Shown here: positions 1 to 11,959 of the stretch, piece by piece
Numbering within the stretch: the first letter of the stretch is position 1
Layout of the letters: each line of letters starts with the position of its first letter
Assembly: GCA_023653785.1 (NCBI GenBank)
Contig: JAMKCH010010179.1
Coordinates: 1-64,000 of the forward strand
Direction: 5' to 3'
Source: Ophioderma brevispina
Taxonomy: Eukaryota > Echinodermata > Ophiuroidea > Amphilepidida > Ophiodermatidae
Length of the DNA: 64,000 nt
Notes under the pieces: model-generated
What the model was told of the DNA's origin: nothing
What the model saw: only the letters and a program-made list of their open reading frames with translations
Databases searched by the model: none
Position numbers and translations under genes: made by a program

Positions 1-2115
1 TTTTGATAGTATTCACAGGGAAAAAAGTGGTAGTATATATAGAGCGACGGATAAAATTTTATGAAACCCACCGGGCTATCTCTTCAATATTTTTGATATT
101 ATTCACAGGGAAAAAAGTGGTAGTATAATAGAGTGACAAAAGCTATTTAGCCTGTAAGAATCTGGGCGTATTGGGCGGAATACATCAAATGAACGTTATT
201 TTTTTCATCTTTATATTGACCAACAAATAGAGGCTTCTTTTTCAAACTGGCAACACTGAAAAACTTTTTCCCCTGAGGGGAAAAAAGTGGTACATTGCCA
301 GATTATTCACATTGGTTAGGTATAGGCCCAGCTACAGTGTTTTGAATCAAGTGGTTGGTTTTGCACTCTATCCATGGTTTTGTATTAAAATGCATGGCGG
401 TCAGTGAAGCAAATTACTGTCCAGAAGGAAATCAGGATATTTACCAAAAGTATGAATTTGACAGTGTTTACCAAACAAACTTCTTCGTAACAATTATAAA
501 TGAAGAGCGCCGCTCATTACTCTACATTACTGAATGGTGACGTCATATTTGTGATACAGCTTGGGGAGATTTCGGAAATTCTGCAATGTGTGTTCATGGC
601 ATTCGAGAGACTTCTTAGACCTCAGGTGGTCAAAATTATAAGCGCAATGATAATGGGAAAATCTGGGATGGTCTCGGCTATTGGAAGCTGAAAACAGAAT
701 TCAAATCAGACTTTCCGTTGGTGAATTTTGGTGTTGTTTTTGTGTTAGTAAAGTTGCGCCATGAGTCAATCCCAGAAATTGGGGGTTGAAAAGTACTCCT
801 AAATAATCGTTTATTATGCGCGATATAATGTGACTAGTGAGATGTACTATTTGTGTCGGTGTCAGTTGGTCAATTCTGAACACACTGTCTCATCTATGCA
901 AGGTGACATGAAAGTTTACTATGCTGACATTGCAAATATGCATGGCTTTTTTTGGCAGTGGAACCAAGTTTGAATTGAGAAATGCAATGGGAGTATTGAT
1001 TGCTGTCATAATTATATGCGCGGAATGGTGTTTTGACTAAGAAGTGTCATTTGCGGAGCGGTCAAGCATGGTTTGCATGACACGTACAATGTACACACAG
1101 ATTTACTGCATTCGGATGTGTGTATACTGCAATGCGGTTCATTTAAACTTAGGTCAGTCAGCCGTGGCTTGATCGAGCGCTATAGATAGCCGAGAGTCTT
1201 ATGGTTATTTGCATATATAGGAATGTACTACACATGCACGAATTGCCATCGGGTGACTAGCGTCGGTGACTAGAATCTTTTATACAGGCTTCAATAGAGT
1301 AGGTTTGTTTGTGCACACATCTGAAAAATAAAGTAACTTAATATGTGTACATACAAAGAAACAAACAGACAACTTTTAAGGGAAGAAAATTCCCGGGAAA
1401 ATTCTTATGCATTGTCTTTATTTTTAAGACAAAAAATGCAACATCGTTAAAAAGTTTTTCAAATAAGTTTTGTCATTATCACTGGATTTGTTACCATTAT
1501 GAAGATGCACTTAATTTAAACATACCCGACTTCATTTTGGGAAGTGATTTGCTTTGTTGACCACCGCAAATTTTAATGCAAATCCATGGATCGAGTGCAA
1601 AACCAACCATTTGGTTCAAAAGACTTAACTCAGAGCTCCGCTTATACCTAACTGATGGAATGATCTTTGCGGTATATTAAAGCTAATTAAATGCGCTTTC
1701 TGATGATACCAAATATGTTGAGATATATGCTACACAAAGTTGCAAAATGGCAGGCACAATTAGGATCCAGTTTTTTTATGACTCACCCTGTATAAATGAG
1801 TTTTAAGCTGCATCAGCAAAATATATTTAAATTTGGTAACACTTCCATTATTTTAACCAGGTTTTAATTGAGAAATGTTTCAATCCATAGTATACAGTAG
1901 ATTAAAATCGAAACCTTTTTTTCCTCAAAATAAACTATTTGCAATCACAGTATGTATTAAGTCGATGATATAGCCCACAGAAAAATCAATCAAATTGGGC
2001 AGTATTAATCATGAGAGTTAATAAATTAGCCATTGAGTTTGAGCACATAATGCTTGTCAAACAAGTTAGTAGATGCTCCATAACACTAACCCACTGTTTG
2101 CATCTCTCGCTACAG
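1..2115. other. Intron or upstream sequence, little recognised
   Basis: No coding frame with family similarity. A unit containing cacagggaaaaaagtggtag occurs at about 1-50 and 91-137, with a weaker third copy near 278, so the window opens inside a short repeat. At about 1775-1795 a tail ending caccctgtata looks like the end of a Tc1/mariner-type element. The rest is AT-rich, without a clear feature. Confidence 0.5.
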
Positions 2116-2289
2116 ATTCGTCTCACCTACCCCGACAAATTCCCAGTCAGCAACAAAGAAGTTGAGGTAACATTGTCTAACCACGAGGGAGGATTCTCAG
2201 AAATCAGGAAAGTGCAAGTCAACAATGGAATTGGCTCATTTACTGTAACACCACCAAGGAATGCTGCAAACACAAAAGTCAAGATTAAT
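2116..2289 (+). CDS. A2M-like exon 1 in window (MG3 domain)
   Basis: A 174-nt exon encoding 58 residues, phase 0 at both ends. Acceptor is ctacag and donor is gtaagt. It begins IRLTYPDKFPVSNKEVEV and contains GIGSFTVTPP, matching the macroglobulin MG3 strand pattern in which a conserved proline precedes a modified core and a G-x-x-F turn follows. The next exon joins in frame, and together they give one continuous beta-sandwich domain. An open frame extends upstream of the acceptor, but the strong acceptor and the loss of family similarity before 2116 set the start. Confidence 0.85.
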
Positions 2290-3589
2290 GTAAGTCACAG
2301 TTGATGCAACCCAAAAAGTTTTAAGCACTTTTTTTCTTGCCCCTGAGCTTGCTTAGAGCAAGACCAGAGCAAGACCAGGGGGGAAGGAAGCCGATGTTCG
2401 ATACTAGAGTTGGGATTTTGGAGGTTGCCAGGCTCGTGTGGAGCTCTATGGAAAAAAATCCCTAAATCGGCATTAATATGCCTGATTGATTCCTCCAAAA
2501 CCGCTTGATGAATTCATTCAATTTTTACCATACGGCAAGAAGACATCATTAAAGAGACATGAGGAGATTTCCAGAAAGAAGCGCCCCCAATTTTTTTCGA
2601 ACCCGGGTTTTTTGCATATTTAGAATGCTTTCCAATGTATTAGATCACACCTGAAGTGAATAAGCCGAATACGCCGTCTTATGTAATAATATGATGATTT
2701 AGTACTTTCTGTCGTGCACGACAGAAAGTCAAAGCACAGGCAAGTTCAAAACAAGGTTTGCTGTTTTCTTTTGTATTTGTTTGTCCAATAAACCTTCGGA
2801 ACGTTCTTGGTAGGTGGTCTACAATCGATCGTGTGCAATTTGAGAGAAATTTGTATCCTAAAAAAATCTCCTCCTGTCACTTTAAAGCAATTTTGTTCTG
2901 CAAACTTTTAGTTCGTAGAAGAAATTTGGAGAAAAATGCATTTGAAAATTCAATTTTTGCTCCATTTCAAAAATCCCTAGACTGCTGAGAACGTTATTTA
3001 TTCAAATGTATCTCATTCTCATGTATATGGGGTCCTACCACGCCTATCGACTCCACGAGGTCTGAGTACAAACGTATACAAACGCACACGAGACTACGGC
3101 GCTCATGCAACACAACGTATACCCGACGTATTGACAGGATCTGGCTCATATCGCACCACATTTTGCTCAAATTTCCTTTCCAAGACCTGATTTGTCATAG
3201 TTGATCGCATTTTTTCGTGAGGTTAACGTATACGATTCGTTTTATGGGTGTGGCCTTTTGCAGTAAACCGTTTTCGCACAGTTATGACAGAAAAATGACC
3301 GTATCATGAGCATTTGACACCATAGAATCTATATTACGTGTTTACTGGCCATTTATATAGAGTGCTAATTTTCCGAGGGATGCCAAATAAATCCGACCTT
3401 CCCCTTTCTGATCAAGACTAAGAAATCACTCGTTCTGTTTGTGTATGTATGTCTTGTCATTTTGGTTAAAATTTGTTGTGGTTGAGTTTTGGATTTTGTT
3501 GTGGGCCGCTAGCGATAGCTAGAGGAACATTTAGCAATCCGTTGTGCGTGTGTATGTGTGTGTGAATGTGTGTGTCACTAAAATGTTAA

Positions 3590-4750
3590 ATTGACCTTAA
3601 TTAAAAAAGTTGAAGTTCAATTGGAACCAAACTTGTGTCATAGGTGCACCATGGGATCCCTCCTACGTTGATAAGGTCAAACGTCATATGCCAAGATCAA
3701 AGGTCATGTAAGGTCAAGTTGAAAAATATGCTAAAATGTTAAGTTTTTTTTAAAAATTGCGTTGTTTTAAAAAAAAATTGACCTCAATTGAAAAGTTGAA
3801 GTTCGATTGGAACCAAACTTGTGTCATAGGTGCACCATGGGATCCCTCATATATTGATGAGGTAAAAGGTCATGTGCCAAGGTCAAAGGTCATGTGAGGT
3901 CAAGTTGAAAAATAGGCTAAAAATGCAAAATTGACCTCTATTGAAAAGTTGAAGTTCAATTGGAACCAAACTTGTGTCATAGGTGCACCATGGGATCCCT
4001 CATATGTTGATGAGGTCAAAGGTCATATGCCAAGGTCAAAGGTCATGGAGCAGCCCACAGCTTATATTCTTTGAATATAGCGAGCGCGAAAGCAGAGAAC
4101 CGTGAAATTCTAGTTATCTCCTGTCCAAATGCTTGGGCCAAATGCAACCAAAATTGATCAGAAGAACCACTGGCCCAAGGTTCATATGTGGTGTACTCTG
4201 ATGGGGTGAGAGATCATTTGGGCCAATTAAAGGGGCATTCCTTGAAAATCTTATCCATTTTGTTTTCTGCCACAAATCAAAATGCTACAATCACCAAACT
4301 TGGTCAGTATAAGAACTGACCCAAGATCCATATGAGGTTACACAGATTGGGGTCAAAGGTTATGTGGGTGGACTTAAGGGGAAATCTGTCATCCTCACAT
4401 TCTGAAGTGGTACATATATACATATGGTAAGAATGTTAAGCTGAAATGTTAACCTTGAATGTTAAAGTCGTCTCTTTTAACTATCTCTAACTCTAATATA
4501 AACAAAATTGGGGCGAAAATATTCCATGGGGTCAAAGGTCATGTCAAGATCAAGTGAGGTCATTGTCCTTGGTAAAAATGTTTAGCTGGAATGTTAACCT
4601 AACATGTAATGATCTCCTATTTGCAAATCAAAACTTAATGAAACTGGTGTACGTGACAATAATCCTTGGGAAGGGTGGTGTATGAATTTGATGGTATTTA
4701 AGGCCAAAGGTCATGTATGATTTGAATGATGTCATCCACGTTGAAGTAAC
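3590..4750. repeat. Tandem repeat with nuclear-receptor-like half-sites
   Basis: Three imperfect units of roughly 170 bp (from about 3590, 3775 and 3925), each carrying ttggaaccaaacttgtgtca, a caccatgggatccctc core and one or two aggtcaaaggtca motifs. More diverged units run to about 4750. Related units lie at 16300-16490, 42180-42210, 60900-61450 and 62560-62600, so this is an interspersed family. Confidence 0.75.
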
Positions 4751-5082
4751 TGGGTACAACATGCTCTATGTCTTATTTAGGAATGCGAATGCATGCCACT
4801 TCAGGACTTCTCTTAGTTAATCAAGGAGCATAATTCCAACCTACAAAATTGGAGAGGAACATAAATTAAGCGCTGCAAAATTTTCTGATCTACTTATCAG
4901 GGTTTTTATCCAGTCCAGGACACTGGGCAATTCCATCTGACTTAACACTATTTGGCTAAAATAAAGCTTAAACAGCAACTCAAATTCTGCCCTGTGAGGC
5001 AACTTTGGCCTTCCAAAAACTGATTTGGGTTTGGGTTTCTCCCTGACTTCATCCCCATACTGCTTCCTAGTCCCTGAAATGC

Positions 5083-5288
5083 GGGTGCTTCCATAAGATG
5101 ACACCCTTTTCTGACATACTTTTCTGACACCCTATGAATTCAGAAACCTTAACGGAATAAACCATATCAACCGTGTGGTTTATTCCGTTAAGGTTTCTGA
5201 ATTCAGTGGTTTATTCCGTTAAGGTTTCTGAATTCATAGGGTGTCAGAAAAGTATGTCAGAAAAGGGTGTCACCTTATGGAAACACCC
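5083..5288. mobile_element. Palindromic Mutator-like MITE, 9-bp TSD ctgaaatgc
   Basis: A 206-bp element with ends gggtgcttccataagatgac and its complement. The interior is one large inverted repeat built round ggtttattccgttaaggt units, three of which are present. It is flanked by perfect direct repeats ctgaaatgc at 5074-5082 and 5289-5297. A 9-bp duplication with long inverted ends is the Mutator-superfamily pattern; no transposase is encoded. Confidence 0.85.
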
Positions 5289-5358
5289 CTGAAATGCCAT
5301 CTCTCCATCAAGTATTTTTACGGTAAAACCCTGTTGTTACTTAATATTTCAATTTCAG

Positions 5359-5559
5359 GCTAGAGTAACAGCTCATCAAGGCACTCATTATGCGACAGAC
5401 ATCACAGCTGTCAAATACTTGCAGGCCTGGTTCTCTCCAAGTGGCAACTTCTTACAAGTGGCACCCATGCCAGGTGGCAAACAAGATGGGCAGCAAGACA
5501 ATATACAGGTGGATTTTACAGTTCCCACTGATCAGCAAACTATCACCTTTCATTACAAG
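5359..5559 (+). CDS. A2M-like exon 2 in window (MG3 end, MG4 start)
   Basis: A 201-nt exon encoding 67 residues, phase 0 at both ends. Acceptor is aatttcag and donor is gttagt. The frame starts ARVTAHQGTHYATDIT and contains YLQAWFSPSGNFLQVAP, a hallmark of A2M MG3 (tyrosine, serine-proline-serine, aliphatic, glutamine). It ends TITFHYK, the beginning of the MG4 strand that continues as IMSQGNIV in exon 3. This frame has no methionine near its start, so it is easily missed; a longer open frame in another phase overlaps it and is not coding. Confidence 0.9.
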
Positions 5560-5594
5560 GTTAGTAATGATTCATGTATATAAACCTTTTAACA

Positions 5595-5747
5595 GGGTTG
5601 GTACATTTACTGCACCCACTTTGCCTGCTCCCAGTTGAAATCAGCAGCCTTGACGGAATAAAGTGTAGGGAATACTGTACTTTATTCCATCAAGGCTGCT
5701 GAATTCAACTGGGAGCAGAAAAAGTGGGGTCACAAAATGTATCACCC
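5595..5747. mobile_element. Palindromic Mutator-like MITE, 9-bp TSD
   Basis: A 153-bp foldback element beginning gggttggtac and ending gtatcaccc. The arms contain ctgctcccagttgaa and cagcagccttgacggaataa and their complements. Flanks are cttttaaca (5586-5594) and cttttgaca (5748-5756), a 9-bp duplication with one change. It closely matches the copy at 11463-11616. Confidence 0.85.
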
Positions 5748-6093
5748 CTTTTGACAGACAAGTTAATCCTATTCTACTCATCCCTTGAAATTTCGTGCCA
5801 TATGGCACGATGATCACAAAACAGGGTCTGTAGATTTGTTAAGATGAAATCTGTAACTGATTTTGGTCATTTTGAATGGTTTGAAGTTTCTTTCAATAAA
5901 TTCAGACATTTGTGATGCACTATACCATGTTTATTTGTATTGGGAAAAATATGGTTTAAAGAGTCACAGATATCCAAATTCCATTAATTTTTATCCTAAT
6001 TTGGGTAATGAAATAGCCATAAAATTTGAACAAAATATCATATCCACCCCATTTCTCTTTTACTATGTAGAAAATGATACCATAATTGCTATA

Positions 6094-7171
6094 CAGGCTG
6101 TCCCAAAAAAAATGATAACACTCGGAACACAGCCATGTTGTAAATAACTAAAGTACGCATGGGTCTCTGTTTGATATGCTCTTAAAGCTAACTAAATAAG
6201 CTTTTATTTGCCGTATTTCAATGCGATATGTAGAACAACAGATACGCTTCGTCGAAAAGGAGAGTACAAATTTGGATTGGTTCGATTTGCAGTGGTTACA
6301 TTTGTAAGATTGTGTGAAACATGATTTACTAACATACTCAAAATTGTGTTATTGATTGTGTTATTGATTGGTAATTGAAGCTATTGAGATACTGACAATC
6401 CATTTTGAACTTCATTATTTTCATAAAGTGTGATCATTGTCTTTTTGATCAGTAATACTATGTATTTTTCAAATATTAATCAGTTCACTTTCATTAGTAA
6501 AGTTAGTAGCCCTATCAAATCGCACAAAATCACCCAGAATGTTAAACCAAACCAAAATAAACCAAACAATCAGCCACTTCTTTATTTGATTCCCAAGAAA
6601 ATCTATGAATCTAGAGGCAGAATAAACAACAAAAACACGAAAGTTAACAAAAAAGAAAGAGAAACTACTGATTATAAGCCTACATGGTCTAATAAAGCAG
6701 GCAAAATTGAAAATAAAGACATCAGTGGCAGGCCATACAGATTCACGAACCAGAATAGCAAGACCTCAAGCCAACGTTTCTCTTTTTAGAAGAGCAGTTC
6801 TGGTAAATACAACGATGAACGTTTGGTAAAACATGGTGGCAGGAATCTCAAGGTCTTCTTAAATAGAAAAACACTGCAAAATCTAATTGTTTTTTTTAAG
6901 ATGGAAAGAAGATGTGCTATGAAGCCAAGTGTATTCATGTTGCGTCATGCATTCCAAGTGCTCCAAGGCAGAAATCGGACCAAGTGGATTTTGCCCTCTC
7001 ATAATTGATGAAGCATATCTTTTGTTTTACGTATCGGATTGGAATGAAATAAATGGCATATTAAAGCTTATTTTATTGGCTTTAAATGGATACCAAACAA
7101 AGACCCATGCATACTTTTCTTTTTATCAAAATGTCGTCGTTCCGAGTGTTAACATTTTTTGGCACAGCCTG
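6094..7171. mobile_element. DNA transposon remnant with long TIRs and TA target site
   Basis: About 1.08 kb. The left end, caggctgtcccaaaaaaaat, and the complement of the right end, caggctgtgccaaaaaatgt, stay alignable for some 130 bp (both contain aacactcggaac and gcatgggtct). TA dinucleotides flank both ends, as in the Tc1/mariner superfamily. The interior has a lysine/asparagine-rich open frame at 6430-6789 that resembles no transposase, so this is a non-autonomous element. Confidence 0.8.
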
Positions 7172-7361
7172 TATAAGCATATAAATAAAGGAAACGCTGA
7201 GCAGAGGTTTGACCAAGCTTGTTAGCGTGGTCATGTAACTTTACAGCGAAAGGTACTTGAGCCCTCAATTGTCCAAACTGTGGACAGTATAATGAATTAT
7301 GAAGCGAGATAGCCATTGTCTATTTTCTGTAATTGTCCTTCTTTGAAGAGATAGATGGGGG

Positions 7362-9824
7362 TTATGGTGCTAGCTCATACTGCAGGAAGTTTTCCATTTC
7401 AGTACTTGTGTTGAGGAAACAAGTAATTTGTTGAATATCAATGATGGATTGATCACTTTGTCTTCTCCACATAATTATTTTGATTGTGTTCTTCGTAGCA
7501 GCAAGTGACTTTACTTTGTCTTTCTGGCAAAGAGTAAAATCAGAGAAGTTATTGCTTATCATCTTAATGGAAGATATTCCAATATGAAGAGCATTGTCAC
7601 AGTTCACTGCTCCATCTGCCATGATCCCAGTTGTTTTGGGAAACAAAACATCAGGTTCATGGCTCTCTAGCCATTGAACAAGGCAATCAAGATCTGACTT
7701 GTCCCTGGATTGGCTTGACGGAGGTCTTTGTGCTGTTCTCATGTTCCCGAATGAACTGAGGTAAAGGTCTCCAAAGCATCGCAAATAGGTACACATTTCG
7801 GTAAGGCATGTACCCATTTTGTAAGGGTGCTGTTAGTGTAGGTTCCACGGCCATCCCACCAGACGTTTTTAATTGTCTCATTAAGAATTGTTAAATTGTT
7901 TGGTCAGAGAATACTCCTGCCCAGAACATGTCAGAACACCATATTGTAAAGTATTCCTTGCTCTGTGGTATTCCTTTTCAAGCTTTGTGTTTTGAAGAGC
8001 CATCATTTGTTGGACATACAGGTGAGCTGATTTTGCATGCACTAGATGTTCAGCAGTGTGGAAGTATGGGAGCATTTTGTTATCCCCCTGGCTTGAAAAG
8101 CAGAGGGGACATGTCTATATGTTTTTCATGTCTCCTTCAAAAAGTTTAAGTCCGATTTAAAGCGGCACTGGCACATTTTCACAAAATATGAAATTTCTTC
8201 AATTTGCTCTCGAATGATAGTCTAGGCCATTGGAAGAACAGAGATATATTTTACACATAAAAATAACATACCCCAAAGCAGATAGGGACACTGATATGAG
8301 GATAAAGACATCCAGGTAATTTGTAGGCCAACTTTTAAGTTTTCCATAACTTTAATCAACAAATGTGTATATTACATGAATATTTTTGACTCGTACTCAC
8401 TGATATTGAAACCACAAAGGTTATAGACCGGTCAAACAGTGTGCATGGCGTGAGAAACATGCATACGGAGTGCGTGTTCTTGTGTTAAAAGCCATTTTTG
8501 CCGTCTGCTGAATTTAACGTCGCCGGCGACGTTAAGTTATAAAATCGTTCTGTTTACCAATAAGGAAGCTGATTTGGTCTTAATCATTTCGGGTGAGGGC
8601 TTTTGTATATAAAAGCTTTACAACCATGCAAAAATATCGATTTTGAAAAATCTTGAGGGCGCACTATTTTTAAAATGTGCCAGTGTCTCTTTAAACCAAA
8701 CTTGAGGTTAAGGTGCAATAGGGGTTCCTTCATATGTGGATGATGCCAGAGGTCATGGACCAAGGTTAAAGGTCATCTGAGGTCATGTTCCAGACTGCCA
8801 TCTTGCCAGGGGGATGATGCAAGTTTACTTGCAGTATTTTTCACTGAGTAAAGGTGTAGCCACCAGTCACCTGTTCTCTCTGCACAGATGAAGAGGTGCA
8901 TAATGGATACCTGCTTGAAATACTTGATCCACAGCTTTGCTGTTCTTCCTTTTCCTGCAGCTTTATCGCATAACTTTCCTATTATCTCAGCCATTTTTTA
9001 ACACAATGGTCATCAGCCACATTACCAGGATTGACCTCCTGAACAAGGAGTGCTTCATACAAGGCTTTAAGGCAGTCATTGTCAATGTCTTCCATGCAGT
9101 TTGGTGATTGAAGTATTTGTGCAAGTGCTACTTGTGCTAAAAGTGGGCACTTAGTGCTTGTGAATAAGCATTCCCACTCATCATATTACCCACTGAATCC
9201 TTGGCAAATACAGATTCCCAGATTTCTTCAAGACCACATCCTGCCACAATATTTCCAATTGAGCCCATGAAAGACATATAAGTAAATGGAAGCCTCCAAG
9301 TCAAACAAAAACTTTCTTGAGGTCTTTTGATGCTGCAACAATATCTGCAACTTTGATGTACAGAGGCTGGTTAAAGGTCACTTAAAGAAATGCCACATTT
9401 GTCACACAAGTTTTGGGCAAAGTTTAGAGCACTGTATATTGTGGAAAGATTGTAAGGATCATGGTTGATGAACGGCAATACCACCACTGTATAAATTCCA
9501 TGTTGTGCTTCCTGCATAAAACCACTCCAGGATGGACAAGGCAAACTTGTAATGCAATAGCCTACCAGCCAGAGAGAATTCAGTGCATTGATGGACTGTC
9601 GGCCGTCCTGGATCAGTGTCAGATATAGGCGGGATATCTTTGATGGTGATGGATTTTAGAGCTGGACCAGTTGGTGCATTAAATGTTTTAAGAGGTACAT
9701 TGCCAAATGTTTCAAGAGGAGAATCTGGTGGGACATTACAAATACACGGCACTAGTATTTGAGGTAGCAGATGGAGTGACAGATGCAATTCCACCCATGC
9801 TATATTAGAAAGTGTTGTATCCAT
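7362..9824 (-). pseudogene. Degenerate transposon-derived gene, copy A
   Basis: Broken coding sequence on the - strand. Readable pieces are LLPQILVPCICNVPP (near 9750), an AERTGDWWLHLYSVKNTASK segment (near 8850), LPYFHTAEHLVHAKSAHLYV (near 8050), a VWWDGRGTYTNSTLTKWVHA frame (near 7850) and VQWLESHEPDVLF followed by TGIMADGAVNCDNALHIG (near 7600). These look like an uncharacterised repeated protein family common in aquatic invertebrate genomes; function unknown. Frameshifts and stops show it is dead. A 530-bp MITE (8161-8690) interrupts it. Copy B follows at 9927-11745. Confidence 0.65.
8161..8690. mobile_element. piggyBac-type MITE flanked by TTAA
   Basis: A 530-bp insertion with ends agcggcactggcacatttt and (complement) agagacactggcacatttt. 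TTAA is duplicated at 8157-8160 and 8691-8694, the piggyBac target. The paralogous sequence at 10260-10263 has a single TTAA and no insert, which defines both borders exactly. No coding sequence. A related end lies at 63515. Confidence 0.9.
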
Positions 9825-11242
9825 TAATCAGTGATCCACAAGAAAGAGTCAAAATATTTGAAATTTCCCGGAATAGCTTAAAAATTAACGAAAAGTCATA
9901 CTCACAAGTTATTTTTTTTCCAATTGTAAGCGTGCTGTTAGTGGTTCCACGGCCATCCCACCAGACGTTTTTAATTGTCTCATTAAGAATTGTTAAATTG
10001 TTTGGTCAGAGAATACTCCTGCCCAGAACATGTCAGAACACTATATTGTAAAGTATTCCTTGCTCTGTGGTATTCCTTTTCAAGCTTTGTGTTTTGAAGA
10101 TCCATCATTTGTTGGACATACAGGTGAGCTGATTTTGCATGCGCTAGATGTCCAGCAATGTGGAAGTATCGGAGCATTTTGTTATCCCCCTGGCTTGAAA
10201 AGCAGAGGGGGACATGTCTATACGTTTTTCATGTCTCCTTCAAAAAGTTTAAGTCTGATTTAAACCAGACTTGAGGTTAAGGTGCAGTAGGGGTTCCTTC
10301 ATATGTGGATGATGCCAGAGGTCATGGACCAAGGTTAAAGTTCATCTGAGGTCATGTTCCAGACTGCCATCTTGCCAGGGGGATGATGCAAGATTACTTG
10401 CAGTATTTTTCACTGAGTAAAGATGTAGCCACCAGTCACCTGTTCTCTCTGCACAGATGAAGAGGTGCATAATGGATACCTGCTTGAAATACTTGATCCA
10501 CAGCTTTGCTGTTCTACCTTTTCCTGCAGCTTTATCGCATAACTTTACTATTATCTCAGCCAATTTCTTAACACAATGATCATCAGCTACATTGCCAGGA
10601 TTGACCTCCTGAACAAGGAGTGCTTCATACAAGGCTTTAAGGCAGTCATTTCAATGTCTTCCATGCAGTTTGGTGATTGAAGTATTTGTGCAAGTGCTGT
10701 TTGTGCTAAAAAGTGAGTGTGTAGTGCTTGTGAATAAGCATGCCCACTCATCATATGGCCCACTGAACCCTTCGCAGATACAGATTCCAGAGTTTTTCAA
10801 GACCACGTACTTCCTGCCATTATATTTCCAATGGAGCCCATGAAAGACATAAGTAAATGGAAGCCTCCAAGTCAAACAAAAACTTTCTTGAGGTCTTTTG
10901 ATGCTGCAACAATATCTGCAACTTTGATGTACAGAGGTTGGTTAAAGGTCACTGGACTTAAAGAAATGCCACATTTGTCACACAAGTTTTGGGCAAAGTT
11001 TAGAGCACTGTATATTGTGGAAAGATTGTTAGGATCTTGGTTGATGAACGGCAATACCACCACTCTACTGGTATCATAAATTCAATGTTGTGCTTCCTGC
11101 ATAAAACCACTCTAGGATGGACAAGGCAAACTTGTAATGCAATAGCCTACCAGCCAGAGAGAATTCAGTGCATTGATGGACTGCGGCCATCCTGCGTCAG
11201 TGTCAGATAGAGGTGTGATATCCATGGTGATGGATTTGAGAG

Positions 11243-11342
11243 CTTTGAGGACCGCAATGGAAATAAGTGTACTTTATATGTGTGCTTTTTGTGTTTTTTA
11301 TCCTTGGAATTTGCCTGAATAAATTGAAATGAAATGAAATGA
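11243..11342 (+). mobile_element. Truncated non-LTR retrotransposon 3' end
   Basis: About 100 bp present in copy B but missing at the matching site in copy A (near 9660). It ends gaataaattgaaatgaaatg with an ATGAA-type repeat tail, as in 5'-truncated LINE insertions. Confidence 0.55.
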
Positions 11343-11462
11343 GATCAGTTGGCGCATTAAATGTTTTAAGATGTACATTGCCAAATGTTTCAAGAGTAGA
11401 AGCTGGTGGGACATTACAAATACACGGCACTAGTATTTGAGGTAGCAGACAGAGTGACAGAT

Positions 11463-11616
11463 GGGTTGGTACATTTTGTGACCTCACTTTTTCTGCTCCC
11501 AGTTGAATTCAGCAGCCTTGCCGGAATAAAGTATAGTATCCCCTCCACTTTATTCCATCAAGGCTGCTGAATTCAACTGGGAGCAGGCAAAGTGGGTGCA
11601 GTAAATGTACCAACCC
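11463..11616. mobile_element. Palindromic Mutator-like MITE, perfect 9-bp TSD gtgacagat
   Basis: A 154-bp foldback element with ends gggttggtac and gtaccaaccc. Perfect gtgacagat repeats flank it (11454-11462 and 11617-11625), and the paralogous empty site with one gtgacagat is at 9776-9784. The internal arms, ctgctcccagttgaattcag with a ggaataaa / tttattcc core, match the copy at 5595. Confidence 0.92.
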
Positions 11617-11959
11617 GTGACAGATGCAATTCCATACTATGGAAAGTGTTGTATGCATCAAGTGTGGGAACATTATAAAGTCAGCATTATCAAAATAATT
11701 GCATGAATCCATTGAAATTAAATTAAGGCATTTGCCTTCCATCATTGAGTACTCATAACATTGGACTTCTCTGTAACTGATCGCAAACCCAAGGGAACTT
11801 AAAAAATGTCAATTAGTTCATGCAAGGCACATTTGCGATGAAGGTATGTTCCTATTGCAAGTAGTAGTGGTGAGATGAATGAATGTGGATGGATTATATG
11901 TATTATATTCAACAGTTATTGTTACAGGTTAAATTGAATTTGTTTTGTTTTCCCATCAG

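Larger units (their letters stand above)
9927..11745 (-). pseudogene. Degenerate transposon-derived gene, copy B
   Basis: Second copy of the sequence at 7830-9800, highly similar apart from insertions. It carries the same pieces on the - strand: a YEALLVQEVNPGNVADDHCV to HLYSVKNTAS segment near 10350-10630, and LRYFHIAGHLAHAKSAHLYV near 10170. It lacks the 8161-8690 MITE but has two insertions absent from copy A: a short LINE 3' tail (about 11243-11342) and a palindromic MITE (11463-11616). It lacks the C-terminal coding part present at 7362-7820. Confidence 0.7.

Noticed and set aside
6430..6789. 119-codon frame in the TA-target element
   Set aside because: K/N-rich low complexity, no resemblance to a transposase; may be chance in AT-rich sequence.
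7928..8149. Open frame on the + strand (73 codons)
   Set aside because: It is the opposite strand of the dead transposon gene and is duplicated at 10030-10263 only because the block is duplicated.
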